DNA from: Bradyrhizobium sp. KBS0727
GTDB lineage: Bacteria; Pseudomonadota; Alphaproteobacteria; Rhizobiales; Xanthobacteraceae
Assembly (NCBI RefSeq): GCF_005937885.2
Contig: NZ_CP042176.1
Location: forward strand, 7,001,501 to 7,065,500
Direction of reading: 5' to 3'
DNA: 64,000 nt
In this document: positions 25,578 to 35,054 of the stretch, piece after piece
Layout of the letters: each line of letters starts with the position of its first letter
How positions within the stretch are numbered: position 1 is the first letter of the stretch
The notes under the pieces: model-generated
Told to the model about the DNA's origin: nothing
The model's input: only the letters and a program-made list of their open reading frames with translations
Databases searched by the model: none
Translations under genes and position numbers: made by a program

Positions 25578-27371
25578 CTAAACCCCCGCCACCGACGACC
25601 ATATCTCCGCCAGCTTGCGCCTGAAGGCCTGCGCACGCGTCAGGGGCACGGTCTCTTCCTCATCCTCGGGCAGGCGGAGGCCGACGACGTTGACGCGGCC
25701 GCCGCCGATGCTGCGCGCCACCAGCACGATGGGATCAAGCACGAGCTCGGCGCCTTCCTTCGGTGCATAATCGAGATGAATGTCGAAATAGTCCGCCAGC
25801 GTCAGCTTCGCCTGGTCATCGGGGACAGCGACACCGTAGATCTCGGCCAGTTCGCCGAGCGTGTGATCGCCCAGGACCACGAAATCGCCGAGCAGATGCG
25901 GATCGGGCGCCGCGCTCGGGGCCATGTCGACAAAGAAGCGATCCAGCGCCCCGGCCTTTTCCGGCGGCGCCAGCAGGTAAAGGTAGTCGCCGGCCGCGAC
26001 CGGATCAGCCTCGGTCGGCGTCAGAATCCGCTGGTCACGGATCACCAGCGTCGGCTTCGACCAGGACGGAATCAGACCGCGCCGGAAATACAGGCTTTTT
26101 GCCCGCACCGGATAGCCGACCAGTTGCTGCTCGAGCTGGCCCGGCAGATCCAGTTCGACACGCCGCGGCCCGCGCTCGGCGCGCGGCAGCGCCACGTGCA
26201 GGCGCCGCGCCGCCGGCGCCAGCGTCCAGCCCTGCAGCAACAGCGAGATGATGACGACGACAAAGGCGACGTCGAAATAGAGATAGGCTTTCGACAACCC
26301 CACCAGCATCGGGATCGAGGCCAGGAAGATCGCGACCGCCCCGCGCAGGCCGGTCCAGGCGATGAAGACTTTCTCCCGCCAGTTGAACTTGAACGGCGCG
26401 AGGCACAGGAAAACCGCGACCGGACGGGCAACCAGCATCAGCGCGAACGCGACGATGACCGCGGCGCCGGCGCTGCTCAGCAGGCGATGCGGCGACACCA
26501 GCAGCCCGAGCAGAACGAACATCACGATCTGCGCCAGCCAGGTCGCGGCATCGAGGAACGTCACCACCGAATTATGCGCCCGCGTCGGCCGGTTGCCGAT
26601 GATGATCCCGGCGAGATAGACCGCGAGAAAGCCCGACGCATGCCCGATCTGCGCCGCGCCGAAAATCACCAGCGCCGCCGTCGTGACAAAGGGCGCATGC
26701 AATCCCTGCGGCAGCGCCACCCGATTGAGCGCCAGCACGACCAGCCGTCCGCCGATCACCCCCATGACCGCGCCCAGCAAGGCTTCGCGGGCAAATTCCA
26801 GCGCAATATGCGCGAGCGAGCTTTCGCCGCTCGAAATGTATTCGACCAGCATCAGGGTCAGGAAGATGGCGAACGGATCGTTGGTGCCGGATTCGGCCTC
26901 CAGCGTCGCGCCGACGCGGGGACGCAGCCGCAAGCCCTGGGTATGCACCAGCAGGAACACCGCCGCGGCATCGGTGGAAGCGACCACCGCGCCGACCAGC
27001 GAGGCTTCGGTCCAGTTGAGATCGAGCACATATTTGGCGACCGGCGCCGTGATCAGCGCGGTCAGGAGCACGCCGATCGTCGCCAGCACCACCGAGGGCG
27101 CCAGCACGGTGCGGATGCTCTGAAACCGGGTTTTCAGGCCGCCATCGAACAGGATCAACGCCAGCGCCACCGATCCCACCAGATAGGTGGTGCGGACGTC
27201 GTCGAACTGCAGGTGGCCGGGGCCGGAATCGCCCGCCAGCATGCCGATCAGCAGAAATACCAGCAGCAGCGGCGCGCCGAACCGCAGCGCGAGCAGGCTC
27301 GACAGGATTCCGGCCATCACCAGAATCGCGCCGAGAAAGACCGCTATGCTGACCGAGTCCAGCGACGCCAT
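25578..27371 (-). CDS. potassium/proton antiporter, CPA family with regulatory C terminus
   Basis: The 597-residue membrane protein exchanges K+ (or Na+) for H+. About twelve helices cover residues 1-385, including FDGGLKTRFQ, AVVASTDAAAVFLLV and AESGTNDPFAIFLTLMLVE, the latter two with the acidic ion-binding positions of NhaP2/CvrA-type proteins. A cytoplasmic part follows: a TrkA-C-like domain (PVRAKSLYFRRGLIP...LLAPPEKAGALD) and a CorC/HlyC-like domain (LGDFVVLGDHTLGELAEIYG). Length and layout match NhaP2/CvrA. Its last 15 codons are duplicated at 23838-23884, marking its 3' end as a site of repeated insertion. Confidence 0.9.
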   Translation of the reverse strand: MASLDSVSIAVFLGAILVMAGILSSLLALRFGAPLLLVFLLIGMLAGDSGPGHLQFDDVRTTYLVGSVALALILFDGGLKTRFQSIRTVLAPSVVLATIGVLLTALITAPVAKYVLDLNWTEASLVGAVVASTDAAAVFLLVHTQGLRLRPRVGATLEAESGTNDPFAIFLTLMLVEYISSGESSLAHIALEFAREALLGAVMGVIGGRLVVLALNRVALPQGLHAPFVTTAALVIFGAAQIGHASGFLAVYLAGIIIGNRPTRAHNSVVTFLDAATWLAQIVMFVLLGLLVSPHRLLSSAGAAVIVAFALMLVARPVAVFLCLAPFKFNWREKVFIAWTGLRGAVAIFLASIPMLVGLSKAYLYFDVAFVVVIISLLLQGWTLAPAARRLHVALPRAERGPRRVELDLPGQLEQQLVGYPVRAKSLYFRRGLIPSWSKPTLVIRDQRILTPTEADPVAAGDYLYLLAPPEKAGALDRFFVDMAPSAAPDPHLLGDFVVLGDHTLGELAEIYGVAVPDDQAKLTLADYFDIHLDYAPKEGAELVLDPIVLVARSIGGGRVNVVGLRLPEDEEETVPLTRAQAFRRKLAEIWSSVAGV

Positions 27372-27607
27372 GAATTCTTACAGCCCTTCGGGTCTCACAA
27401 ATCATTGCAAATACTTGCACTTGCATCCTTATCGTTGCCACACTTCGACGCCAACCCATTTCTCGCGGGAGCGGCAAAGTGCCCGATTTTAATGGCCTAA
27501 CTCACATTGCCGGCATGTCGTATCGATGGCGCCGGCGCCATGCTTATGGGATTCTCGCCGAACTTCGAATCACGTTCGCCCGCTGAGGCCGAAAAGAGAT
27601 TTTGCGA

Positions 27608-28930
27608 ATGGATATGGACCTCAAGGACGTCATCGAGTTTCTGCACGCGACCGCGCGATCGCTGGGCGCGGAGGTTACCTCGCCCTGGTTCTATCTGCAG
27701 TTCGGCCTGATCCTGGCCGCCTTCGGCATTGCCTACGCGGCGGATGCCGCGATACGCGCGCGTGTCGACATGTCTTCGGTGGCCATGAGCTGGCCGCTGC
27801 CATTGCGGCGGTTCGCCCGCGTGCTGGTCGGCAGCGCGTCCACCGTCATCTTCGCGATCCTGGTGATCGCGGCGCGCATCACGATGTATCATTCGACCTG
27901 GCCGAGCCGCAGTTACCTGCTCGCCATCGCCGCCAAGCTGGCGCTGGCCTGGCTGGCGATCCGACTCATTACCTCCGTCATCCGCAACGCCTTCATCGTC
28001 CGTGTGGTGTCGATTTCAGCCTGGCTGATCGCGGCCTTGAGCATCCTCGGCCAGCTCGGGCCGACCATCGAGTTGCTGGACGCGGACCAGGTGTCGATCG
28101 TGCTCGGCGGGCTGCGGCTGACGCCGCTGGTGCTGATCAAGCTCGGCGCCCTCCTGATCGTGGCGCTGTGGCTGACCAACATTGCCAGCAACTTTGCCGA
28201 GAGCCGGATCAACCGCTCGACCGACCTGACGCCGTCGATCCAGGTGCTGCTGATCAAGATGATCCGGATGGGGCTGATGGTCTTCGCGGTGGCGGTCGCG
28301 GTCAGCGCGGTCGGCATCAACCTGTCGGCGCTGGCGGTCTTCACCGGCGCGGCCGGCGTCGGCATCGGCTTCGGCCTGCAGAAGATCGTCGCCAATTTCA
28401 TCTCGGGCCTGATCCTGCTGGTCGACAAATCGGTGAAGCCCGGCGACCTCGTCACCATCGGCGACAGCCAGGGCCGCATCAGCGCGATGAAGACGCGCTA
28501 TATCTCGGTCGCCGCCGGCGACGGTCGCGAGTTCCTGATCCCGAACGAGGATCTGGTGACGCAAAAGGTGGTCAACTGGACCTATACCGACAAGAACACG
28601 CTGGTGAAGGTGCTGTTCAGCGCCAATTACGACGCCGACCCGCGGCTGGTCTGCAAGCTGGCGATCGACATCGCCGCAGCCGCCCCACGCGCCATCAAGA
28701 ACAAGCCGCCGAACTGCATCCTGACCGAGTTCGCCGAGGCCGGGATGAAGTTTTCCCTGACCTTCTGGATCGCCGACCCCGACGGCATGGACCATGTGAA
28801 GAGCGACGTGATGCTGGCACTGTGGGACGCGTTCAAGCGCGAGGGCATCCGGGTGCCCTACCCGGTGCGGGAAATCCGGGTCCGCGGCGGCGCCTTGCCG
28901 GTCGAGACCGTGGTTGAAGCTTCCGGCTAG
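27608..28930 (+). CDS. MscS-family mechanosensitive channel
   Basis: The 440-residue inner-membrane protein has four to six helices and a MscS core. The pore helix and beta domain appear as FTGAAGVGIGFGLQKIVANF, then SVKPGDLVTIGDSQGRISAM and REFLIPNEDLVTQKVVNWT. Such channels release solutes on hypo-osmotic shock. ATG 27608 is preferred over TTG 27602 because it follows AAGAGA at a normal distance. The gene diverges from the K+/H+ antiporter, and the pair together could serve ion and turgor control. Confidence 0.9.
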   Translation: MDMDLKDVIEFLHATARSLGAEVTSPWFYLQFGLILAAFGIAYAADAAIRARVDMSSVAMSWPLPLRRFARVLVGSASTVIFAILVIAARITMYHSTWPSRSYLLAIAAKLALAWLAIRLITSVIRNAFIVRVVSISAWLIAALSILGQLGPTIELLDADQVSIVLGGLRLTPLVLIKLGALLIVALWLTNIASNFAESRINRSTDLTPSIQVLLIKMIRMGLMVFAVAVAVSAVGINLSALAVFTGAAGVGIGFGLQKIVANFISGLILLVDKSVKPGDLVTIGDSQGRISAMKTRYISVAAGDGREFLIPNEDLVTQKVVNWTYTDKNTLVKVLFSANYDADPRLVCKLAIDIAAAAPRAIKNKPPNCILTEFAEAGMKFSLTFWIADPDGMDHVKSDVMLALWDAFKREGIRVPYPVREIRVRGGALPVETVVEASG

Positions 28931-29070
28931 ATGCAAGGCCCTTTTGATGCAAGTCGTTTTGTAGGCTTCAAAAGCCCCAACCTTGGCTTGCGCTGACCGT
29001 TCCGATCATTAAATTAGGCAGCAAATCAGCCCATTACGCTGCCCTTGACCCTCCGAAGCATGACCCGCCC

Positions 29071-29892
29071 ATGAGCTACATCGAAGCGACTGACACCTCC
29101 TTGCGAAAGACCGGCCAGATCAAGCTGCATGGACCGGGCGCCTTTGCCGGCATGCGCAAGGCCGGCGCGCTGGTCGCCAAATGCCTCGACGAACTCACCG
29201 ACCTCGTCAAGGCCGGCGTCCCGACCTCGGAGATCGACGAGTTCGTCCGCAATTTCGCCTTCAGCCACGGCGCCTATCCGGCGACGCTGATGTATCGCGG
29301 CTATCGCTATTCGACCTGCACCTCGATCAATCACGTGGTCTGCCACGGCATGCCGGGCGACCGCGCGCTGAAAGAGGGCGACGTCGTCAATGTCGACGTC
29401 ACCTTCATCGTCGACGGCTGGTACGGCGATTCCAGCCGCATGTACGTGATCGGGCCGATCGCCCGCAAGGCGGAACGGCTGATCGAAGTCACCTATGAGG
29501 CGATGATGCGCGGCATCGCCGCCGTAAAGCCCGGCGCCACCACCGGCGACATCGGCCACGCCATCCAGAGTTTTGTCGAACCGCAGGGCATGAGCGTGGT
29601 GCGCGATTTCTGCGGCCATGGCCTCGGGCGCATGTTCCACGACGAGCCGAACATCATCCATATCGGCCGCCCCGGCGAGGGCGTCGCACTGAAGCCCGGC
29701 ATGTTCTTCACCATCGAGCCGATGATCAATCTCGGCAAGCCGCATGTGAAGATCCTGTCCGACGGCTGGACCGCCGTCACCCGCGACCGCTCGCTGTCGG
29801 CGCAGTTCGAACATTCGGTCGGCGTGACCGCCACCGGCGTCGAGATCTTTACGCTGTCGCAACGCCACAGCGAGAAGCCGCTGGCGGCCTAG
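29071..29892 (+). CDS. map: methionine aminopeptidase, type I
   Basis: Map removes the initiator methionine from nascent proteins in the cytoplasm. The 273-residue length is usual for this lineage. The metal and substrate motifs are present: ICHG-type VVCHGMP, VNVDVTFIVDGWYGDSSRM with the two Asp ligands, FCGHGLGRMFHDEP and FFTIEPMINLG. It lies 52 bases ahead of radC on the same strand. Confidence 0.94.
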   Translation: MSYIEATDTSLRKTGQIKLHGPGAFAGMRKAGALVAKCLDELTDLVKAGVPTSEIDEFVRNFAFSHGAYPATLMYRGYRYSTCTSINHVVCHGMPGDRALKEGDVVNVDVTFIVDGWYGDSSRMYVIGPIARKAERLIEVTYEAMMRGIAAVKPGATTGDIGHAIQSFVEPQGMSVVRDFCGHGLGRMFHDEPNIIHIGRPGEGVALKPGMFFTIEPMINLGKPHVKILSDGWTAVTRDRSLSAQFEHSVGVTATGVEIFTLSQRHSEKPLAA

Positions 29893-29944
29893 AGCCCGCA
29901 ATTCGTGATTGCAAAAGCTGGCCGGCACGGCATGCTCCCTGCCG

Positions 29945-30658
29945 ATGCCCGCGAAGTCCGATGACAAGCCCGATCAACCGACCGAGACGCCGCATTATCA
30001 CGGCCATCGGGAACGGCTACGCGAGCGCTTCTACGGCGCCGGGCCGGAGGCGCTCAGCGATTACGAATTGCTGGAAATGGCGCTGTTTCCGGCCCTGCCC
30101 CGGCGCGATACCAAGCCGCTGGCAAAGGCGCTGCTGAAGCGGTTCGGCTCGTTCGCCGAAGTCATTCATGCGCCGGTGGCGCGACTGCGCGAAGTCGAAG
30201 GAATCGGCGAGGCCTCGATCAACCAGATCAAGTTGCTTGCCGCGGCTGCGGTGCGGGTCGCGAAAGGCGAGGTCAAGCGCAGCATCGCGCTGTCCTCCTG
30301 GAACGACGTGATCGACTATATCAGAACCGGCATGGCGTTCGCCGACAGGGAGCAGTTTCGCCTGCTGTTCCTCGACAAGCGCAATCAACTGATAGCGGAC
30401 GAGGTGCAGCAGACCGGTACCGTCGACCACACGCCGGTCTATCCGCGCGAGGTGATCAAGCGCGCGCTGGAATTATCCGCGACCGCGCTGATCCTGGTGC
30501 ACAACCATCCTAGCGGCGATCCGACGCCGTCGCAGGCCGACATCCAGATGACCAGGGCGATCATCGATATCGCCTCCCCGCTCGGCATTTCCGTGCACGA
30601 TCACATCATCGTCGGTAAAAACGGGCATGCGAGTTTGAAGGGGATGAAACTGATATGA
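29945..30658 (+). CDS. radC: RadC/JAB-domain protein, complete
   Basis: The 237-residue product has an N-terminal helix-hairpin-helix-like part (VEGIGEASINQIKLL) and a C-terminal JAB/MPN domain with the JAMM motif in LVHNHPSGDPTPSQAD. The family's biochemical role is unsettled despite the repair-related name. The gene is full-length, but its last 161 bases have a second, 90%-identical copy at 34491-34651, and 45 bases around the JAMM codons recur at 39070-39114. The C terminus seen here may therefore have been supplied by an inserted element. The ATG at 29945 follows the usual family N-terminal length; a TTG at 29909 is the alternative. Confidence 0.92.
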   Translation: MPAKSDDKPDQPTETPHYHGHRERLRERFYGAGPEALSDYELLEMALFPALPRRDTKPLAKALLKRFGSFAEVIHAPVARLREVEGIGEASINQIKLLAAAAVRVAKGEVKRSIALSSWNDVIDYIRTGMAFADREQFRLLFLDKRNQLIADEVQQTGTVDHTPVYPREVIKRALELSATALILVHNHPSGDPTPSQADIQMTRAIIDIASPLGISVHDHIIVGKNGHASLKGMKLI

Positions 30659-30755
30659 CGCTCTGGGGAAGCTGCTCCCTGTTACAGACCCCACCCAATG
30701 GCCGAGTTTGACCCCGAAGCGGACATCGCCCAACGTCGCAATCTACTGGTGCGCA

Positions 30756-30779
30756 AAGCCCCGGACGATGCCGGGGCTT
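30756..30779. terminator. hairpin between convergent radC and propeller gene
   Basis: AAGCCCCGG (30756-30764) and CCGGGGCTT (30771-30779) form a perfect 9-base-pair stem with a 6-base loop. It lies between the ends of two convergent genes and so may stop transcription in both directions, although neither side has a long T-run. Confidence 0.55.
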
Positions 30780-30812
30780 CGAATTCTGTCAGAGGTGTTC
30801 AACTCAACTCGT

Positions 30813-32828
30813 TCAATACCTTTGGACCATTCCCATGCGCGGCGGCTTCACCGGCGCCGCCACTCCGTAGATGACGGTGATGCCCGAGCCTCCACCCCAT
30901 GTCGAAGTGGGGCGAAGAGGGTCGGGCGCGGCGGCACCGTTGAGGTCGTTCCAGTTGTTCGCCGCCCAAACGTTGCCCGCCGGGTCGATCGATACGTCAG
31001 TCAGCATCTGGATGCTGCCGCCTTTGAAAACGTGGATGGCATCGCCAGTCTTCGTGCCTGCGGGATGACCCTTGGTATTGTCTCCGGCCATCAGCACCAC
31101 CCCACGGCCCCAGAAATTGCCAATCCAGACGTCGTCGTTGCCGTCGATATTCAAGCCCCACGGCACGCTGACCGCCTTGTTACCGGTGAAGCCGGTCGGA
31201 GCAGGTTGGGACCCATCGGGGCGGATCATATTGACCACGCCAGTGACCATATTGGGGTTGGTCTCAAGGACCTTGAGCATGTGCCCCGCGGCGATTTTGA
31301 ACTGCTCCATGATCGACGCGCCGTCGGGAATGACGGGCGGGGGAAAGTCGAGCGACATGTTACTCGCAACCCATGCGTTCCCCTTCGAGTCGAGCGCAAG
31401 GGCACGAACACCGATCCCGGCGCGGAATGACTCCGCCTTCGACGGATCATCGGCAGGAAACCGCACGACAGTGTCCGACTGGGAGTTGCTGACCCAAACC
31501 CGGTTTTGGGCATCGACGATGATGTCGAAGGGAGACTTCAGACCGGCGACTTTTACAATCCTGCCGTCCTTCACCCGTCCGCCGGGAAAGTGCAGCAACT
31601 GATTGTCAGATCCGTCGGCAATCCAGACATCGCCGTTCGCGGCGACACCGATGCCCATCAAGCCAAGGAATTTCTCTTTGAAAGGAAAGTCGCTCTCTTT
31701 GCCAACGGGACGACCATTGAAATCCATCACGAGAATCTTCCCGTTGAAACTCGTGGTCCAGACCTTGTCCCGCGTTACCGCCGTGCCCCAACCGACTCCA
31801 TCAATGCCCATCCCGGTGAAGCCCGTGATCGGCGGCGAGAGCGCGGTTCCGTTAGGCGAGAGTTTGACGACGCCGCCACCGATGCTTTGATTGACGCCGG
31901 ACTGCGAACCGGCCATCCAGTTTTGTCCGCTCCAAAGATTGCCCTCGGCATCGAACATGAGGCGACCGGCCGAGTAAACGCCGCCGCCGGCGAAGCAAAG
32001 CGAGAGGGCGAAGTCATCGGGGACGTAGGCCAGGTACGGCACGAACGGTGCCTTACGCCGGGAGCCGTCCTTCGGCTGCGGGTAGGCTTCATCGAACAAC
32101 GCGTAGAGTTCCTTTGGCTGCGCCCAAGGCTCGCGGGCGATGCTTACCATCGCTTCGAGCGTAGTCTTCGGCGTCGCGCCGCTGCTGGTAGTGGCGGCCT
32201 TGAGGAAGCGGGCTCGCCAATCATCATTGCTCGCGGACGCAAACGCCGTAATCAGCGAGCCTAGAGTGTTCAGGCTTGCAAGTGTCGTGGTTTGCGTACT
32301 GTTGAGCGGATCAAGGAGCACCTTGCCCCATCCGCCGGTCGTCGGATCAACCAGGTTTGGAGCGTTTCCAGCGGCGATCCGCAGACCGAGCGGATTTCCA
32401 GAGATCGAATCTCCCTTGATAAATTGGGCGACAGTGAATGCCGACGCGACGGTGGTCATCTCGTTGATGACGACCTCGGCGGGAGGTTTGTTGCCCAGCA
32501 CTGTCAGTAATGTGGTCGCCGGACTGTCGCTACCGCCAGTTTTAATAGCCGCGCCACCCTTTGCAACCACGTACAGGACTACATCCTTGCCGGGCGTCTC
32601 GCCGGTTCGAAGCTCAAATCGGCCGTCACGGCCCGATTTTGTCTGAGCCAACTGCTTGGGTTCGCCTGCACTGGCAGCCCACAGGGTGACGGTGGAACTT
32701 GCGAACGGTCCACCGCCGGCCTGGACCCGGCCCGCGACGCGCACCGCAGCCGCAGCCGTGCCGCAGGCATATGCGAGTGCGACCGTCAGGATCGTCATAA
32801 CCAATGGTGCTTTGGCAAACTTGATCAC
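30813..32828 (-). CDS. secreted NHL/Vgb-type beta-propeller protein
   Basis: The 671-residue product has a signal peptide (MTILTVALAYACGTAAAA), then a beta-sandwich of the carboxypeptidase-regulatory type (VRVAGRVQAGGGPFASSTVT...GRFELRTGE, about residues 28-80). The rest is a beta-propeller with repeated blades ending in the pattern D.GN.W: FDAEGNLWSG, AANGDVWIADG, DAQNRVWVSNS, DSKGNAWVASN, DGNDDVWIGNF and DPAGNVWAANN. Propellers of this type bind ligands or, in Vgb, inactivate streptogramins; no activity can be assigned. It diverges from an AraC-type regulator across 361 bases, and both lie between radC and the displaced radC end. Confidence 0.8.
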   Translation of the reverse strand: MIKFAKAPLVMTILTVALAYACGTAAAAVRVAGRVQAGGGPFASSTVTLWAASAGEPKQLAQTKSGRDGRFELRTGETPGKDVVLYVVAKGGAAIKTGGSDSPATTLLTVLGNKPPAEVVINEMTTVASAFTVAQFIKGDSISGNPLGLRIAAGNAPNLVDPTTGGWGKVLLDPLNSTQTTTLASLNTLGSLITAFASASNDDWRARFLKAATTSSGATPKTTLEAMVSIAREPWAQPKELYALFDEAYPQPKDGSRRKAPFVPYLAYVPDDFALSLCFAGGGVYSAGRLMFDAEGNLWSGQNWMAGSQSGVNQSIGGGVVKLSPNGTALSPPITGFTGMGIDGVGWGTAVTRDKVWTTSFNGKILVMDFNGRPVGKESDFPFKEKFLGLMGIGVAANGDVWIADGSDNQLLHFPGGRVKDGRIVKVAGLKSPFDIIVDAQNRVWVSNSQSDTVVRFPADDPSKAESFRAGIGVRALALDSKGNAWVASNMSLDFPPPVIPDGASIMEQFKIAAGHMLKVLETNPNMVTGVVNMIRPDGSQPAPTGFTGNKAVSVPWGLNIDGNDDVWIGNFWGRGVVLMAGDNTKGHPAGTKTGDAIHVFKGGSIQMLTDVSIDPAGNVWAANNWNDLNGAAAPDPLRPTSTWGGGSGITVIYGVAAPVKPPRMGMVQRY

Positions 32829-33189
32829 CGGAGACTCTCCTTTTCAAAGTTGCTCAATACGGTCACCGGCGCTGAGCGAAGCTAATGAACCGAGCCATGT
32901 ACGTCTGTTCATGCGCATATTCCAACTCGTTGTTGGTGTTTGCCGGTGTCGTGCTCAATAATGCTTCTCGGCAACCTCCGACTATGCGAAAACGGCCTGG
33001 AACGTCGCCTCAGGTGTCAAACTCCGGACCTTTAAGGTCACCCCCGGCGAGTCCAGCTGATGCCGGGTCAGGAGGACTTTTAGATTGCTGCCGAATTTGC
33101 ATAGTCTTTGTCGATGTTGTTCACGAGGATAGGGCGTATGTTCGCACACGCGGAGCGTGTACCCGGCAACGTCTCGCGGAGATTGGAAC
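32829..33189. other. 361-base divergent control region
   Basis: The gap separates the propeller gene (left-reading) from the AraC-type regulator (right-reading) and must contain both promoters. TCTCC just before the propeller start is its ribosome-binding site on the minus strand. I see no clean palindrome or extra gene. Confidence 0.4.
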
Positions 33190-34200
33190 GTGGCTTGGAG
33201 TAGATTCATCGCCTTCGACGATCCGTTCCACTATCAGTCCGCGATCCGGGCTGGAGACTGGGAGATTTTTCCCACGGTGAAGGGACAGTTCCGCGCCGAA
33301 TTGACTCAAGTGGTCATGAACGAATTGTGGATGCAGCGCTTTAGCGAAGAGTTGCCACGCGTCCACAAAGGAGCAATCAACTCCGGCCGCAAGGTAATCA
33401 CCTTTCCTACGGAACGTCAGCCAGAGATCTACAACCGCGGCAGGCTTTTATCGTTTGGTGAAATGTGCGCCGACGACTACGAAGTTCAACACTCAAGAAC
33501 GACAGGGCACTTCCGCTTCGGAGCAGTCTCTCTTCGACCAGAGGAGCTTGTTGCGGCGTGTAAAGCGATAGCCGGTTGTGAGTTCGATGCCGAGAGTGGC
33601 AAAAGGTATGTCAGACCCAATCCTACCCTCATGGAGCAATTCCTGAATCTGCATAAGATGGTCGCGGACCTTGCCAGGACCAAGCCCGAGCGTTTCGAGA
33701 TTCGAGAAGTTGTTCGGGCACTTGAGCAGCAATTGACCCACCAGTTGGTCCGATGTTTGACTGACGGCATCATCTCGACAAGGAACAGGCGTATACTTCG
33801 TCACGAGGTGATAATCGCTCGCTTCGAGGAGTTCTTGGAAGCGAACCCAAATACGCCCCTGTATCTGACTGAAGTTTGCGCAGCCATTGGCACGGCGGAG
33901 CGAACCCTTAGAAACGCCTGCGAAGGCCATGTCGGAATGGGACCCATCCGTTACCTGACCTTGCGGAGAATGCACCTTGTCCGTCGCGCGCTCACGCGAG
34001 CGGCTCCTTCGACGACGACGGTAACGCGAATTGCCACCGACCACGGTTTCTGGGAGTTGGGCCGTTTCGCGGTCGCCTATAGAACTTTGTTTGGCGAGAC
34101 GCCGTCAGCGACGTTGAGCAGACCGCCAGATGAGTACCCCGACTTTCCCAGTCACCCATCCCCACTCCATTCTTATTTGGTGGGTCACTGCTCAAGTTAA
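33190..34200 (+). CDS. AraC-family transcriptional regulator
   Basis: The 336-residue product has a C-terminal AraC DNA-binding domain with two helix-turn-helix units (LYLTEVCAAIGTAERTLRNA and TRIATDHGFWELGRFAVAYR) and a distinct N-terminal sensing domain with no recognised ligand motif. GTG 33190 is preferred because GGAG stands at 33178-33181; GTG 33157 has no such signal. Codon use is less GC3-rich than in neighbouring core genes, suggesting transfer. It most likely controls the divergent propeller gene. Confidence 0.82.
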   Translation: MAWSRFIAFDDPFHYQSAIRAGDWEIFPTVKGQFRAELTQVVMNELWMQRFSEELPRVHKGAINSGRKVITFPTERQPEIYNRGRLLSFGEMCADDYEVQHSRTTGHFRFGAVSLRPEELVAACKAIAGCEFDAESGKRYVRPNPTLMEQFLNLHKMVADLARTKPERFEIREVVRALEQQLTHQLVRCLTDGIISTRNRRILRHEVIIARFEEFLEANPNTPLYLTEVCAAIGTAERTLRNACEGHVGMGPIRYLTLRRMHLVRRALTRAAPSTTTVTRIATDHGFWELGRFAVAYRTLFGETPSATLSRPPDEYPDFPSHPSPLHSYLVGHCSS

Positions 34201-34490
34201 GTTCACCTTTTGAACGTAAAGACCGTGATGAATCACCCCTGCCATGCGACGTCGCCTATTGGCAGGCACATCTGTGACATCATACGGGGGTTCGTCGATG
34301 TCCGTTATGCTCGCCCAAGCAGACCCGGAAATGCGAGTGGGCCGGTGTGCTCCAAAATGATCGACCGTGACGTTGGCGCGATGATCACAAGCAGCCACCA
34401 ATTACAGTTCCCCATTGCCGCCCCTGGTCACTGTTCGCAGGCGAAGTTCGTATAAGTTTCTCAATACCATAGATGGCTTCCAGCGCGTCC
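34201..34490. other. 290-base stretch ahead of the displaced radC end
   Basis: Nothing codes here with any support. Base composition is more balanced than in the core regions. The stretch ends exactly where radC-like sequence begins (TGCACAACC at 34491), which is the inferred insertion junction. Confidence 0.4.
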
Positions 34491-34651
34491 TGCACAACCA
34501 TCCTAGCGGCGATCCGACGCCGTCGCAGGCCGACATCCAGATGACCAAGGCGATCGTCGACATCGCCGCCCCGCTCGGCATCTCCGTGGACGACCACATC
34601 ATCGTCGGCAGACGCGGGCATGCGAGCTTGAAGGGGATGAAGTTGATCTAA
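34491..34651 (+). pseudogene. displaced radC 3' end, complete to the stop codon
   Basis: These 161 bases match 30498-30658 of radC without a gap: the first 57 bases are identical and then 16 substitutions follow, mostly silent. The frame encodes HNHPSGDPTPSQADIQ and continues to GHASLKGMKLI and a TAA stop. There is no N-terminal part and no start. A coding-like pattern of substitutions shows it was once a functional gene end. It is best explained as the original or a previous radC end pushed away by an insertion. Confidence 0.9.
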
Positions 34652-35054
34652 GATGAGCCGCCAGATCAGAAGCGATCACCATCGCACCGGATCATGATAC
34701 GTCGCGTGTCGGCGCCTCGGCGGCAGTTCTTGTTCGCGCCCGTGGCCTTGCCCCGCAGCGGATTTACGACGAGCGCACATCCTTACCCTGATACCTCCAG
34801 CAAAATTTGCATTCCGCAACTTGAAAAACTGTTCGGGCACGGCGGAAGGTCGCAAAAAAAATCGGCTAGCTCGGGATATTTTGCACCGTTGCGGTGTTCT
34901 GTTGGCAGCGATCAAGCCCCATCGCTTGGACGGCGATGGCTGATGCGCACGTTAGAGCGTCAGGCAATACGCTCTATCTAATGTCTCCGAAATCTAATGT
35001 CTCCGAACAACCCATCTTCAATGCTTCAACATAGTCTTGAAAGGGAGTGCAGAG
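34652..35054. other. 403-base upstream region of the small secreted protein gene
   Basis: No gene is supported. The right part has dyad and direct-repeat signals (34953-35007) described separately. The ribosome-binding site AAAGGGAG stands just before the next start. An A-run (GCAAAAAAAATCGG near 34853) is unusual for this genome. Confidence 0.4.
34953..35007 (+). promoter_or_regulatory. inverted repeat plus two 15-base direct repeats upstream of the exporter module
   Basis: TAGAGCGT (34953-34960) and ACGCTCTA (34969-34976) form an 8-base inverted repeat. TCTAATGTCTCCGAA follows twice, at 34977-34991 and 34993-35007, a period of 16 bases. The start of the small secreted protein gene is about 50 bases further on. 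The arrangement looks like regulator binding sites near a promoter. Confidence 0.45.

Noticed and set aside
25776..27500. 574-codon frame antisense to the antiporter gene
   Set aside because: Its product is Arg/Gln/His-rich without fold or motifs and it lies opposite a clear conserved membrane protein; high GC3 creates such long antisense frames.
1416..34456. 15-base identity CGAAGTTCGTATAAG between 1416-1430 and 34442-34456
   Set aside because: A few 15-base matches are expected by chance in a window of this size, and neither flank continues the similarity.
34415..34651. possible 78-codon gene
   Set aside because: Only the radC-derived part is meaningful; the first 25 codons have no support and there is no ribosome-binding site.
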